A DNA stretch of 64,000 bases from Microvelia longipes. Its lineage: Eukaryota; Arthropoda; Insecta; Hemiptera; Veliidae. Positions within the stretch are counted from its first letter, which is position 1; each line of letters starts with the position of its first letter. This document shows positions 23,882 to 36,612 of the stretch, in pieces. The notes under the pieces were generated by a model. The model did not search any database, was not told where the DNA came from, and saw only the letters and a list, made by a program, of their open reading frames with translations. The stretch spans positions 53,734,629-53,798,628 of the forward strand of contig JACMZG010001911.1 in NCBI GenBank assembly GCA_018340805.1. Reading direction: 5' to 3'. The position numbers and the translations under genes are program-made.

Positions 23882-24130
23882 AACGCGGCCGCTACGCGTT
23901 TTCAGCGCTTGAGGCCGCTCCGCGGTCCCATGGTGTGGCTAAGGGGTTGGCCACAAGGATGTTGACTTAATTAATTCGTCATATTGTTAGTTCATATAAG
24001 TGGCATACTGCCACAATAAAAGCAAATTTTCAAATGTTTTAGTTACAAATCGGGATTTGTTTACAGTATGTTGTATAAGTCAATCAATGAAAGCGTTACT
24101 AATGCAAATAATAAACATTAACTAGGTGCA
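23882..24130 (+). repeat. Dispersed repeat R3, copy 1 (GC-rich head)
   Basis: The GC-rich head contains gcggccgctacgcgttttc. The following body (ttcatataagtggcat .. aagcaaattttcaaatg .. tatgttgtataagtcaatca) matches 43,680-43,800. A related GC-rich head (ctcggcgtcttggccgc) lies at 47,895-47,990. CpG density stands out from the background. Confidence 0.6.
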
Positions 24131-24240
24131 TAGTTTCACCTATTACAACACTTGTATAAAATTTCACCTAAATTAGACAACATTTTTGTTTTTGTGTGTT
24201 TTCGAAATTTTCGCTGAGTCATTACTTGAGGGTTAATGTA

Positions 24241-24656
24241 AAATAAAGGTTTATTCGTATTTTTGGCTCTTAAAGTCTAGAGTATAAGCATAATTACAAA
24301 TGTAGATTTTGAATACATAATTGTCCTTGATAACGTAAAATAGAGTCACACATATTTCATAACCGGCTCAGAACATTAAGGTCAATTTCTGTACCAAGTT
24401 TCATTTTGATCCGATAAAGCGTAATATTATCAAAGAACCTTACAACATATAAAATTCTTTTTAGACTTATTTTATAAGATAAAACCAAAAAAAAGGATTT
24501 AGGAATATCACAGCATTAGTCCAAGATGACAGGGGTTAAAAGCTATAAGCCTTTTTGTCCTAAACTGGGTCAAGGACAATTATATATTCAAAATCTACAT
24601 TTGTAATCACTCGAGACTTTAAGAGCAAAAAAAAAATGCGAATAAGCCTTTATTTT
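24241..24656 (+). mobile_element. MITE-like element with ~90-bp inverted ends
   Basis: The left end (24,241-24,330) reads aaataaaggtttattcgtat and onward to ttgtccttga. The right end (24,570-24,656) is its inverse, from tcaaggacaa to gcctttattt. Matching positions are near-identical along the ends, with a few differences around 24,280/24,620. The 240-base interior has no coding frame. The ends and size fit a non-autonomous DNA transposon. No clear target duplication was found, so the superfamily is open. Confidence 0.8.
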
Positions 24657-24914
24657 TTCCTTTTTTATTTTCAACTAATTCTTTATTAAACACTTTAATT
24701 AAAAATTAATTAAATGAAGTAGACTAGACACCATCTTGAGAATTAAAGTTACTAATTATAATTCTTACAATGGTCATTATTTAATGTCTGGATAAAGCAA
24801 AGGAATCTTTAATGAGGAATTTAAACTGACTTAAACAACTTATTCTACTTTACTTCGAAAGAATTAAGAAGCATGTTATTATAGGACATAACAATTTTTC
24901 TGAAACATCGTCTG

Positions 24915-25130
24915 ATATTACCAAGTTTAGCAAAACATGAATAGTTGACACAATACAATTGTGCGAGAGACACCTAAAGAAATGTAGCAAGCAAAGTGCT
25001 ATGCTACATCTGGGAACTGTTCTATCACTCGACATTTGTTATCATTGATGACGCGACGTAATATCATGACCTTCTCTACTTTGTTACGTCTAATCCATCA
25101 GGGCGTTCTGACTAAGCCTGATCTCACTGT
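24915..25130 (+). mobile_element. MITE family M2, partial copy
   Basis: From tgacacaatacaattgtgcg through ctacatctgggaactgttc to ttacgtctaatccatcaggg this matches the element at 60,555-60,950 over about 190 bases with moderate divergence. The right end with its inverted repeat is missing here. The 61-codon minus-strand frame inside is not a gene. Confidence 0.65.
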
Positions 25131-25171
25131 CCAATAATGACCAGTTATATAAATATACATATATGTATGTA

Positions 25172-25181
<10 letters not shown>

Positions 25182-25243
<62 letters not shown>

Positions 25244-25257
25244 AATATATATATGTA
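25182..25257. repeat. (AT)n microsatellite
   Basis: A pure TA array of about 55 bases with imperfect flanks (tatgtatgtatg before, gtatataaat after). Confidence 0.95.
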
Positions 25258-25502
25258 GTAAATATGTGTTTAAAAGTCATATCAATTCTCTATTTAAATT
25301 TAATACTATTTTAAGCGAATTTCCCAAGTTAAAATAAGCTTATAAGGATGGGACCAGGGAGAGGGTAGACGTATTTTTTTTTAAAATAACTCATTAATAA
25401 GACATACACACACATATAATATAATTTACTTTAAATTAAGGAATGACTTCTGTTTATCTGATGAGGCTCACCTAAAATATTATGTAATAAATAAATAAAT
25501 AC

Positions 25503-25514
25503 ATATATATATAT

Positions 25515-25576
<62 letters not shown>
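25503..25576. repeat. (AT)n-(GT)n compound microsatellite
   Basis: About 55 bases of TA, with one aata interruption, pass directly into about 20 bases of TG. Confidence 0.95.
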
Positions 25577-25599
25577 AGTGTTGGGTGTGTGTGTTAGTC

Positions 25600-26960
25600 A
25601 GTGTGCGTGTATGTCTTATTGATGAGTGAGTCTTCCCTTGAGAAAAATTAAGCCCATATTTAAACTTTGGAAATTCGCTTGAAACAGTTTTAAATTCGAC
25701 TATACCTTATTACTTTATGTCAAATAAATTCAGTATAGACTATAATCAATAAAGTTTAAAAAATTGCTACAATAAAACCAAATTTATATAATGAGCATGT
25801 ATAATGCACGGAGTTAAATTAGCCTAGCCCAGGGTTGTTATCGACACCAGTGTTAATACTATTTAAGAACAGTAAAGAAATAAAACTCTTTAACGATTTC
25901 AATAAACAAGTCGTTAAACTTAACAATAACTAATCTCAGTTGATTAAAATAGAAAATATATTTAAACCTATTTACAACTAAATATATAAACATTTTTCAT
26001 TATTCCAGTTACCGTTTAAAAATAAAACTGCTATGCTTACAATAAAACAGTCTGGATTATAGTATTGACACGAGTTTAATAAGGCTCTTAGTAGAATAAA
26101 TCACATTGAATTTTATTCTTTGGTTGATTGAAACATTTGGTAAAAGGTAAAGAATGTCATTGTTTTGAAATTTAATTAGTACGTAGATATTCCTAGAAAA
26201 TAGCCTTCGCTTATGAATGCCACGTAATGGCTTGACTAATAATAAAACAAGTACTTTGTGCCTGTTTGGGTTCAAAGTACCTTTACGGGTATTAGGTTTG
26301 TTGAAATTTTTCTCCTTATTAATTAAACAAGGACAAAGTGTAAAGGGATACATTTTTAGGCCTTAAATATATGATTATGTACGCGCAAAATCATTTTTGA
26401 ATTTGCGAAGTATGAATTTTCAAAATTTTTGATTCAAAATTCGTTAATAATGTCATCAAAAATATTTTTTTGATAGCTCAACTAGACCTAAAGATTGATT
26501 TTTGTACCAAATTTCAACTCTGTAGCGTAAATAAACTAAGAGCTACGACTATAGCAGACCGATACACACACAGACAGACAACTTTGTAAAAACCAATCAG
26601 GAGCTTTTAAAAATACCTGAAGCGTATTAGTTTTGTGAAATCTCTGTTTTGAAAAATCGTATTAGTGGAAATACGATAATTATCCTATGGTATAATGAGG
26701 ACAAATTGTTTCATCACATCGTTTTCCCGGCCATCCTCCTCAGCCATTATTTTTCTCTATCCATTGGCATAACCAAGCAAACTATTCTAGGGACTGAATC
26801 TTTATGCTATATAACTTTAATTTATATTGGCTCCAGAATGGAGAAAATATAATTGTCTTCTTCTTTTAAAGGCAGACAGTTAATACTTTAAGTTTAATTA
26901 GAAGAGTACAGTCAAAAACGTAATTAGCTGGAGTAAGATGACAACTATTTTACTCCGTTT
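25600..26960. other. Intergenic, with dispersed repeat R4
   Basis: No gene is seen. The part 26,380-26,600 (gatagctcaactagacctaa .. tttgtaccaaatttcaactc .. cagacagacaactttg) belongs to a dispersed family that reappears at 46,180-46,330 on the other strand and in part at 24,380, 27,335, 33,390, 44,045, 55,690 and 63,455. Confidence 0.5.
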
Positions 26961-26967
26961 CCCTATT

Positions 26968-27042
26968 TTCTTTTTAGCTTAGTCGGTAGAGTGGGAGACT
27001 GCTACCCTGAAGGTTACCCGTTCAATTCTCATTGGGGTCGCA
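26968..27042 (+). repeat. Degenerate tRNA-like sequence (Lys-type D arm)
   Basis: tagcttagtcggtagag is a good tRNA D-arm/A box and gttcaattc a good B box at normal spacing. The anticodon loop position would read GCT after a T, but the anticodon stem is poorly paired and no acceptor stem forms. This is a tRNA pseudogene or the head of a tRNA-derived SINE, not a functional tRNA. Confidence 0.5.
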
Positions 27043-27530
27043 CCGTTTGACGGTTTTTAATAAGATTCATCATCAATTAAGTTAAATTAGATATTTTTTT
27101 AAAGTATAACTTAAATTCAACGCAAACTTATTGTCTGTATATAGCCAAAGTAGTTATCTATGATTTATGATTCAATGGCTCAGTTTATGAAACTGCATTC
27201 CAACGGTCACCCAACCATGTACTGCCTCGCTCAATGCTGCCTAACATACTTGATCCAATATAAACCGTAGATATATAAGCCCGTATTGAAAAAAAAAACT
27301 TATACGTATACATATATATATTTTAAAGGGATACAACTGTACCAAATTTCAACTCAACTATTATCATTCGATTTTTTAAAATTAATATAGAAAATTCTAC
27401 TTTACTCCTTAGAAAGGTGGCCAAAAAAAAGAAATTATCTAATATCTATTTTTCCTCATTTATATTAAAGTTATATAGGCAAAACCTTGTGTTAGCACGT
27501 ATTGAGGCACAAAATAAATTTTGTGATTTC

Positions 27531-27612
27531 CATATTCTGAGGACGAGCGAAGTAGTGAGGATGCGCGTAGCGAATCCGATGTTGTAAGGAGAAGTTTCGA
27601 GGTACATTGTAC
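27531..27612 (-). repeat. Dispersed repeat R1, copy 2
   Basis: gaggacgagcgaagtagtga, gcgcgtagcgaatccgatgt and agtttcgaggtac are the inverse of the R1 copy at 20,223-20,301. Confidence 0.7.
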
Positions 27613-27619
27613 CAGTTTT

Positions 27620-30600
27620 TAGTTTTATTTCTTATGAGTACAAGAAGCACATTATTATAAAATCGCATAAGACCTCATCTAAAAAATGTTTACTCTCGAG
27701 GTTTCTCTTACTGTAAGAAGAACTATGAATTCATTTTTTAAAGAATTCTTGTCGTAAGGTGACAAAAATGAAATTTGCAAAAAGAAAATTATTTAATACT
27801 AAAAGAGAATAATTGAGCTCCATTACGAAATTAAGCCATTAAACGACAAAAGGTCTATGAAACGATACAGTGAGTAAAGAAGCTATCATTAACGATTCTT
27901 TATAATCATAATTTCAAACTCTCTTTAAAATTCAACAAAGATAGAATTAGATAATCAACTTACCAAAGTCTAGCGCAATTACATTTAAAAGTCATTATTT
28001 ATTAACAAAATACTTTTAGTTCCTAGGGAGGTAAAAAAGTAATTAAGAATTCGACACACTCTATAAACCATTAATTACTTCTAAGCAACAGAAAAAAGTT
28101 TATAAAGAGTAAGTACGAACACAAACAAAGGTAAAAGCAAACAAGCAAGCTCACAAATAAAGTGAAATAGAAAACTTAAATAGAGTAACAACTAGAATAC
28201 AGACGAAGAAAACAAGTAAAAAACATAATAAGACAAGGTTGAACACGAACGAACACTAACAGACAAAGAGAGTTCTTAGTGAAGTTAAAATTAGTTGAGA
28301 CTCGTAACTTGATAAATATTTTATTTAGATGATTAACTATCGTAAATAAATAATGATGAGAAAACTGATAAGCCTTTTAAATTTATAATGAGTATAATGG
28401 AGAAAAACCTAGACGTTGAAATTATAAAAGGTAAGTTGAACAAATTAAACGAGTTTTGGGAAAAGTAGATAAATTATGAAAACAACTGCGTTAGCAATTT
28501 TAAATCACTTAGGGGTTTGCTAAACAAGATCAAACCCTTGGTTAATACCAGCTTTGATTTATAAATGTCCTTAAAAACTGCCATCCTGTTGTTCTATCAC
28601 GGAAATTTCTTATAATAGTAGAATATTTTGATGTGATTTACTTGTTAGTAAAACTCTGCCACATTGATCATTTAGCACCTCAAAGGTCTTACAAAGGATT
28701 CCGCAAAAAATATTTTGGAAAATAACTCAAATAAATTAGCTAAAACATTGCAGAGATAGTAAATGCAAGATATAGTATTCGGCATTTGGTCAAAAGTATT
28801 AATAAGCAAACCCCCTATATTTAACCTCAATACATCGACAGGTACCGAGGTTATCTACTGTTCCCCAAATTATCTTTAGTACATATTATCAAGTTAGGGG
28901 ATTGTGCTAATTATCATTTTTTATAAGTATACATGAAAACCATTTATGCAGATTATTAATGAATATAAATGAAAGCCGGTCTCCATAAATTAATTTTTAT
29001 TAAGTTTAAAAGTTGTAATTTATTAAAATACAATTGAAATTGTTAATAAATTCAATTATAAATACTCATATTGCTAATAAACAGATTGGAACAAGAGTCT
29101 CTTTCACCCATTATATATTTAAACATTGGGATGACTTCGTTTAGAGGTACAGGAGAGTCCGGGTGTAAATAGTGAAAATAACGAAATAGTTATTTTAATT
29201 AAAAAAAAACCTTAAAAATAATTGAATTTTTACTTTTAATACGAGTTTAGGATTATAGGGATGATGGAAGCAAGCCCCACTATAGTCTATTAATTTGTTT
29301 AGGTGAAAATAAAGTATCATAATAATACTTTATGGGGGTTAGTTTGATACTGTGACAAGACAGTCCTAAATCTGACTGAGTGAACTCTTCGGTGTCCTGG
29401 CTAGAGTTTGCTGTAAAATTATACCCACTCCACTTTCTCTAATCTCGTTAAGGGGCTTATCAGAATTCTCTAAGATATTATTATGATACCTTATGCTTTT
29501 AGGTAATCCATATTCATAGGTATACATTTCGAAATTATTTGTAAAAATGTCACCTTGTGGTCATATAGGTTATATTCAGGTATTGTTTATTATTCACCAC
29601 TTGTTCATACAACCTTGGTCCTTCAGTTATCAATAATTATGCTGCGGTGATAAAACTAAATACTCGAGAATTTTGGCCCTGTAGGGTCCCCCTAGTAACG
29701 GTTACGTTTTATAATAAAAAATAGATCGTCTGGTCCGGATGTTACAAACCTCATAAAAAGTACAATAGAGTTTAAAGTAGAAAACAGTTGCCTAGGAAGA
29801 ATCGCAACTGAGGAGATAGGATGAGGATAGCATGCCGATTATAGATCAAGAATACAAACGGGAAAAGACGCAAGTAGTAGAATTATAGACAAGAACTTGA
29901 ATAACAATTCAGTAAAAAGGAGAATAGTATTACGTAGAATAGGAATAGAGTTTTAGAAGAGCTTAAAGTTTTATTTGCATTAGAGAAAATAAAGTAGCTC
30001 AGGGAAATAAAAATCAGAGAAATAGAAGAAAAAATTAAATAAAGCAGATGAATAATTTTCAACTCAATATTACGTGAATTCAAATGATGTATTAGAGAAA
30101 AGCAAAATAGAAAAAAAAATATTGAATACAACAATAATCTTGTGCATGACGCGACCAAAACATTTAGCTTTTTAGAAACCCAATCAGAGAATTTGAAAGA
30201 AGAAAAAATAGTAAAATAACAGACTGATAAGGAGTCTGGGAGTGTGACAGTGTCCAGACTCCCCACTCCTCTACAAATCCTATCGGAGCACATAATTATA
30301 ATGCACCCAACAAACGGCGTGCATTTTTTTTGTGACATCATTTCAAATCATTCTATACAACTCAGATAATAAAGAATATATGCGATAGATAATAATTAGA
30401 ACTTATTTTGAATTCGTTTTACTAAATAAAAAGTCAAAATAGTCGAAAAATAATGTAATATTTACGTGAAATTGTAATCATGATGAAAAATCAGTACGGT
30501 TTTTGTACCAAACTACCCAGGAAATGATAAGAGCTATTGTATCCTCCCTCTATGTTTTAGACTCTTTGGTTTTTTACACTTTTAAAAGCTGATTGACCTT

Positions 30601-31060
30601 TTAAAGCTGAAAAATGAAACTATCAAAAGAACAGAGGGAAGAAAAAGGGTTTATGCTTATTTTGCTCAATAGGTAACGACTATTCTATTGAGTGGTCGTT
30701 TATAGTGTAGTTTAGTGTAAAATTCAAGCTTTAAATGTTAAGGATGGATTGGAAAGAGAAAAGTCAAAACTATTTTTTTATGCTTTATGATCACAGCACC
30801 GTGTAAGTGTCTGTCGTTTAAAGTGGTATTGATAATATTTTACTTGTAAAAAAGTGCACCATCCTGTATTTAAAAATGACGTCAGGAATTAGGAGAGGTT
30901 CAAGGGGGCTTTCAGGCTATTCACATCGGCGGTGTTCAAGCCCTGTCTTGTAATTTTAAGACCGAGTCACTGATACCAAGTTAGATTTAAATTACTTATG
31001 TCTCAATACAATTTGTTTTAATCCAGTTACTATAAATTTAGAGTTCTTTATCTAATTTAG
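27620..31060. other. Long intergenic stretch, no gene seen
   Basis: AT-rich DNA with strand bias. 27,770-28,300 and 29,880-30,130 are purine-rich on the plus strand. The 152-codon minus-strand frame at 29,883-30,341 is a by-product of that bias (runs of F, S, L and I) and has no recognisable domain. Confidence 0.5.
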
Positions 31061-31064
31061 ATTC

Positions 31065-31870
31065 ACAGATGAAATTCCAAAGGTTGTCTAGAGTTATTGG
31101 GTTATCTTATAAAACTTCCCTGATGTCTGGAGGAAGGTTATGTTTCCTCCGGAGGTTGCCGTACTGATTACAATCATCTTGAATATGTCTGACGGTGAGA
31201 GGCATTATGCAACTTTCACACACGGGTGGTGGTGTTGAGTTCATAAGGTACCCGTGTGTAAGTCTCGTATGACCAATGCGAAGTCTAGATATTATAACTT
31301 GTCTGGCTCTAGAGTGATGGGTTGCAGTTTGCCAAGGGTTTATTGAGGCCCTGATATTTCGTAATTTTTTCGCTAGTGGTGGTATTTTCCTTCATTATTC
31401 TCCCCAAGCGTCCCTGATCTTAGTTGCAGTATCAAGTCTTAGGTCATGCTTGGTTATAAGATTAAGATCTGGGATCATATGGCAAGCTTCCTTCACCGCT
31501 TTGTCAGCTAGCTCATTGCCTTTCAGTAAGCTATGTCCTGGAACCCACATTACATGAATAGTGGGAACAGATTATTGATAAGCCTGGACTAGGAAACGAT
31601 GAATATTGTTGATGATGGGATGTGGTGATATGGCGGGTCTCTTTGCCAAAACTTGAATAGAACTAAGTGAGTCGGTGCATATCAGAGTGCTTCGCTGACC
31701 TTTCTCATACACATCTATGGCTAGTTGTACTGCCATTTCTAGGGCCACTATTTCCGCTGTGAAGACACTAGCGAGAGGGTTCAATTCAACTTTAAGAGTT
31801 ATGTCTGGTGATGAGGTTACTACAGCTGCCCCTACTCCTGAGGCCACCTTAAATCCATCTGATTAAAACA
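31065..31870 (-). pseudogene. Non-LTR retrotransposon 3' end: RNase H and tail
   Basis: The minus strand encodes the C-terminal part of a Jockey/I-like retrotransposon polyprotein, whose RNase H removes RNA from the RNA-DNA hybrid during insertion. The visible order is SDG (about 31,860), FTAEIVALEMA (near 31,760), ICTDSLSSI (near 31,675), a stop after VQAYQ at about 31,570, then VMWVPGH and GNELADKA (31,555-31,510). Next come two adjacent stops near 31,400, SRLRIGHTRLTHGYLM (near 31,270) and a Cys-rich CESCIM segment (near 31,215). The catalytic D-E-D-D pattern is present. The stops show a dead copy. No reverse transcriptase precedes it on this strand, so it is 5'-truncated, as usual for such elements. 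Confidence 0.88.
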
Positions 31871-31879
31871 TTCTAGAAG

Positions 31880-33255
31880 GGGCTATTGAATTTACTTAGG
31901 AGAGAAAAGAATGACGAAGTAAAGTTTTTGCACAGGAATTTAAGAAATATTGCTTAAAGTAGCGCCAAACTAAGAAATAAGTTACGAGTTAAAGTAGCTC
32001 CAAGTGCGCTTAAAGTATCTCTGATAAATTAATTGTATGTGTTATTTGATTTCAGAACCATCACTCTAGTAGAAAGAAGGGTAGATGGCATTTGATTTTA
32101 ATGTATCATATATTTATAGTTTGTTCTCTCAATATTGCCATTGAGAGTAATATAGTTAGAGGTAGTTACAGTGACAGCCAGTACAAACTTTTATGATTTA
32201 ATTTAGTTATATACACTAAATTTAGAACCGGAAATTAATTTAAACATGGGGGTTTAAGATAATGTGTCTCTGTTGTCTAATAGAAGCATGATATATAAAC
32301 ATCGTAGAAAATATAAATCTGTTTAGATTATTTGTCTTAAATAAAAATCCACCCTTTCTAACAAAACGATCATAGTTCACAAGCACGACTTATAATTTTA
32401 ATTTTGATTTACATTTAAACCTAAGAATGTGGATACCTCTTTGATAAAAAAAAGTTGATGTCATATTTTATTCTATCATAAAGCAAACCTATCTTAAAAG
32501 GCAGCAATGCAATTCGTTCTCGCCATTAATTTTCTATGTAGGTTAAAAGCACGTTTAAAAAGACCAGAAAACTTGACTTCATTGAGGTTTTTCTGACGAT
32601 TTTAGACGATATTTCTATTGAAATAAAAAATATCTTCATCTAAAAAAAATGTAAGTTTACTTTCAATTGAAGCTACTAACGACTTAACCCACAATCCTTC
32701 TCAGGGTAACAAACTAAAGAAGTAAAAAAAAAACGAAGAGGAATAAAATATTTTTAGAATATTCTACAATGAATAAACATTTTGCGTAGGAGGAAGGTTT
32801 GTTAGATTTTTAGGTTTAATTCATTTTTACTTCATGATTTCAGCAAGATTTTAAATTATATTCAAAGAAATTATTATTTTTCTTTTTTTATTTTTAAATT
32901 ATATTCAAAGAAATTATTATTTTTAATAAAACTAAATACATTATTAAATTTAATTTAACAAATAATTAATTAAATTAATTAGTGTAAATACAATGTTTTG
33001 AATTATTTTTATAAATTTAGTATAGAACTCGAATTTAAACTCGAAACGAAAATTAAGTAGAAACGATGTAGTTATAAAATTATTTTATTTTAATTTATTT
33101 TTATTGTGTTAACAACACTGTTTTATTAGCGAATTTCTTTGGGAATAAAATTCGCTAATGGGATAGGCGTCATGGCGGAAGTCGAACTTAAGTTGAAGAC
33201 TACGACACAAAATCCGTTTCAGAGGTCCCTAATGACGAAAACATACGTTTCGCGA
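31880..33255. other. Intergenic, no gene seen
   Basis: AT-rich sequence. A 36-base direct repeat, aaattatattcaaagaaatt plus attattttt, occurs at about 32,851 and 32,895. Confidence 0.5.
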
Positions 33256-33259
33256 ACTT

Positions 33260-33269
33260 GTATATATAT

Positions 33270-33311
<42 letters not shown>

Positions 33312-33337
33312 TATATATATCTGTGTGTGTGTGTGTA
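33260..33337. repeat. (AT)n-(GT)n microsatellite
   Basis: TA repeats with two interruptions pass into a short TG run. Confidence 0.95.
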
Positions 33338-33349
33338 TTTCTAGACACT

Positions 33350-33890
33350 TTCTTGTAAACAATCTATCTTTCGAACGGAGGATTAATATTTTTTAATCAA
33401 ACTTGGTACAAAAATCAGACTTCAGGAGGACACGAACCCTATTGAAAACCAGCAAAATTTTCAAAAAAATCGGCAAAATTCAGGGTTAATAATTTTCGCC
33501 GCAAAAAAGGTCAATATTTACGTTTTGTTTCCGAAGTCAATACGAACACTCTAAGTGACCAAAAAGTCGAAAAAACATTGTAAATTACCGGAAACCAAAA
33601 TTTAGGTCGATAAAAAATTAATTTTGTATAAGGTATTTTTTTGTATGTATTTTTGGGTGCTAAATCGAATAAATGCGGTCCGAAGTCGATACGGCCACCC
33701 GAAAAGTCGAAAAAACGGTGGTCAATACTAGATAACCTACATTTTGAACCCTAAATAACTCGTTTCAAGTGGGGAGTTGTTTTTCATTTTTTTTTGGGCC
33801 TGTGAGTTGAATGGCAGTGGTCCGGAGTCGATACAAGCATTTAAATTCCAGGTAACTTGGTTCAAATACTGGCTGGGACGATAATTTTTT
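33350..33890 (+). repeat. Degenerate long-period repeat with CCGAAGTCGATACG phrase
   Basis: The phrase ccgaagtc(a/g)atacg recurs at about 33,529, 33,679 and (as ccggagtcgatac) 33,820. The first two are followed by aaaagtcgaaaaaac. The period is about 140-150 bases. This looks like part of a dispersed repeat; the opening section also carries the R4 phrase ttggtacaaaaatcag. Confidence 0.6.
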
Positions 33891-33899
33891 ATCGTTTTT

Positions 33900-36030
33900 T
33901 GCCTAAAAAAAGTTTATAACTACAAAATAATTCTGGCACGGTGGTACGCATGTCGGGCAAATGTATATGTATGTAACACGCATGTATGGGTGTTTCCGTG
34001 CTGTGATATCATTGTAGGAATCGGTATTGGCGGTTAACATTCAAATTTCTCTATTTATTCCGGCAATGACGTCGATTCCCAACTATAACCTAACATGGAA
34101 AAAATGATTTCCTCCATCTGCTTGCCAGACAATCAAATGAAAAGTCTTGTTTTGACCGGAGGTAACAAAACCTTCTCGACCACAGATAATAACCTTATTC
34201 GACCCCTGCTTATTCTAACCTTATTCGACTTTTATTACTTAGATATTTTAATGACAAGACTATATTAAACCCACACAGCTATCTTAAAATGCGTAATTAA
34301 AATGTTAAGAAATAAAATGGATCCAAAAATTAACTTTTTTTTAAGGATTGTAGTGTGTGAAAACTTAAACCCTTTAAGAAGGTTTAAACAAACCCCTACA
34401 TATTTTCTATACCTTTTATCTGGAGGGTTACAGGTTTTCGGTTAATTAACTTACTAGCTTTTAAGGGGGTTAAAGAATTAACTTAAAAGGGTAAAAGGTA
34501 CATTACTTAACAGATCAGGAATCACGTGATGACCATAATTTTGAATCTGCACGGCAGCCAACTAATATTAATCTGCCAAGACCAACAAAGTATTAACTGA
34601 CAGCAGTGTCTTTATAAGAGGTTTTAGTTATATTTTTATGTCTATTAAAAAAATTACTCATATTCTTTTTTTTTTTAATTTTTCTCTCTTACAAAATTGT
34701 TACTTAGGATCATAGGCAATTTTATAAAATATGCTTTATTCTATAACCGTGACAATATAGTAAAATTAATACAGTAAAAAATAGATTTGCGAAAAGTAAA
34801 TTTAATTCTTAGAGAACAAAGCTTCTCAATTAGATTGTTTCCGCAAAAAACAATTTAAAAATAGATCGCAAAATCTTAAAAACAAATATACTGCGGCTAA
34901 TTACAAATCCTTCTTTAATTGGAATCTTTACAAAAAAGTAAGAACTAAAGAAGAAAAAATTCTTTAAAAAATTAATCATTTTTTCGAAAGATGAAAAAAA
35001 GTAAGTTTATAAAGAATAATTGAAGACGAGCAGGTTTCTTTAATACATAACAAGGTTAGGTTAGGTGGGGAAGAGCTAAGTTTGCAGGACTTAGATCAGC
35101 CCAATCTGCGCATTCTACCCTAAGATTCAGCCCTATCTGGTGCCCTAGTAACTTGTCTTGTACCTCTCTACCTCTCCTGAATTATTAATCTGCTTCATCC
35201 TTTTACTTTTAGCTCCACTAAAGTCTTTTGTGAATTTTATTAAATCATATTTTTTAACAGAATAGCATCTTTTTTTAGGGTTTTCCAGTTTTTTCATATT
35301 TTTGTTAATATTTTTTCTGCTTTATTAGGAAATTACATGCACTAATACTTTTAAAACCAGGTATAAATCAAAATACCCAGCAAAATACCATTAAAACTAA
35401 CAGTGAAAAACTTGAATGTTAATTCTTACAAAATAAGTATGTCAGGTTATAATTATTGTAAAATACCAGTAAACATCATTTATGAATTGAGAATTTCCTT
35501 GTTAAGACATATAAGTTGTACAAAAAACGTTTTTTCAATTGGTATAGAGGGACAAATAAAAATAGCCCGCCGCATAAAAAAATACTGCCTCTCTCTGCTA
35601 AAGGATCCAAACTTTCTATAAACTTAAAAAATCACTACTAGCTTCATTTTATCCTATTATAGACTATTCGAATAATTTTAAGTTTTCAATATTTTTCATA
35701 CTTCATCAATAACTTTTTTCTTTGATTCTTCAACAAAACGTTCCTTTAATCTTTAATTTAACAAATTAATAAATTTCTTTTTCCTACCTTCATTTCTTCT
35801 TTTAAACTTGTCATTGTTTCCTATCTCTTTTTAACATAGTTAATTAATTTCTAATCCCTTTACTTCAACTTTAATCTTCTCTAATCAATAGATCCCTCAA
35901 CTCTTAGCTTAATCAATAAAACCTCTCAATAAGATTACAGTATAACCAAATTATTTTAAAAAGACTTAGTTTAATTTTCATGACACAATTTAACCATTAA
36001 GTCCAGATAGATTGATAAAATTAGATTGGT
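33900..36030. other. Intergenic, no confident gene
   Basis: AT-rich. A 72-codon frame at 35,403-35,621 is the only one here with a non-trivial composition; see the findings. Two telomere-like units (ggttaggttagg) lie at 35,051. Confidence 0.4.
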
Positions 36031-36035
36031 TAATC

Positions 36036-36612
36036 AATAAAGGTCATTTATGACTAATATGAGCAAGCATAGAACTAATATGAGTCAAATGAGTATTATT
36101 AAACAAATAATAAAAACTTATTACTTATTTGTTTGTATAATTATATACAAACAAATGAGTATATATAAACAACTATATCAAATGAACTAATATGAAGACT
36201 CATTCTCAACATAATAAAGGTCATTTATATGACTAATATAGCAAGAACTAATATGATCATTGAACTAATATGAGACTAATAAAAGGTCATTATCTGACTA
36301 TTATGAGCAAGCATAGAACTAATATGAGCAAGGATAGAACTAATATGATCAAGCATAGAACTAATATGAGCAAGCATAGAACTAATATGATCAAGCATTG
36401 AACTAATATGATCAAGCATTGAACTAATATGAGCAAGCATAGAACTAATATGATCAAGCATAGAACTAATATGATCAAGCATAGAACTAATATGAGACTA
36501 ATAAAGGTCATTATCTGACTATTATGAGCAAGCATAGAACTAATATGAGCAAGGATAGAACTAATATGAGACTAATAAAGGTTATTATATGACTAATATG
36601 AGCAAGCATAGA
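36036..36612 (+). repeat. 21-bp minisatellite with higher-order structure
   Basis: The basic unit is atagaactaatatgatcaag plus c, 21 bases, so it stays in frame and makes minus-strand open frames of a repeated heptapeptide (MLDHISS). Two unit types alternate (gagcaagc and gatcaagc). Longer blocks are joined by gactaataaaggtcatta segments at about 36,020, 36,220, 36,275, 36,493 and 36,570, giving a higher-order repeat. Confidence 0.92.

Noticed and set aside
29883..30341. 152-codon minus-strand frame as a membrane protein
   Set aside because: It lies in a purine-rich plus strand, which gives F/L/S/I-rich readings on the other strand. No recognisable family.
35051..35063. Insect-type telomere repeat (TTAGG)n
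   Set aside because: Only two units, which is expected by chance.
36276..36535. Minus-strand frames with repeated MLDHISS heptapeptide as a repeat protein
   Set aside because: The DNA is a 21-bp minisatellite and two frames are open at once, so the open frame is a consequence of the unit length.
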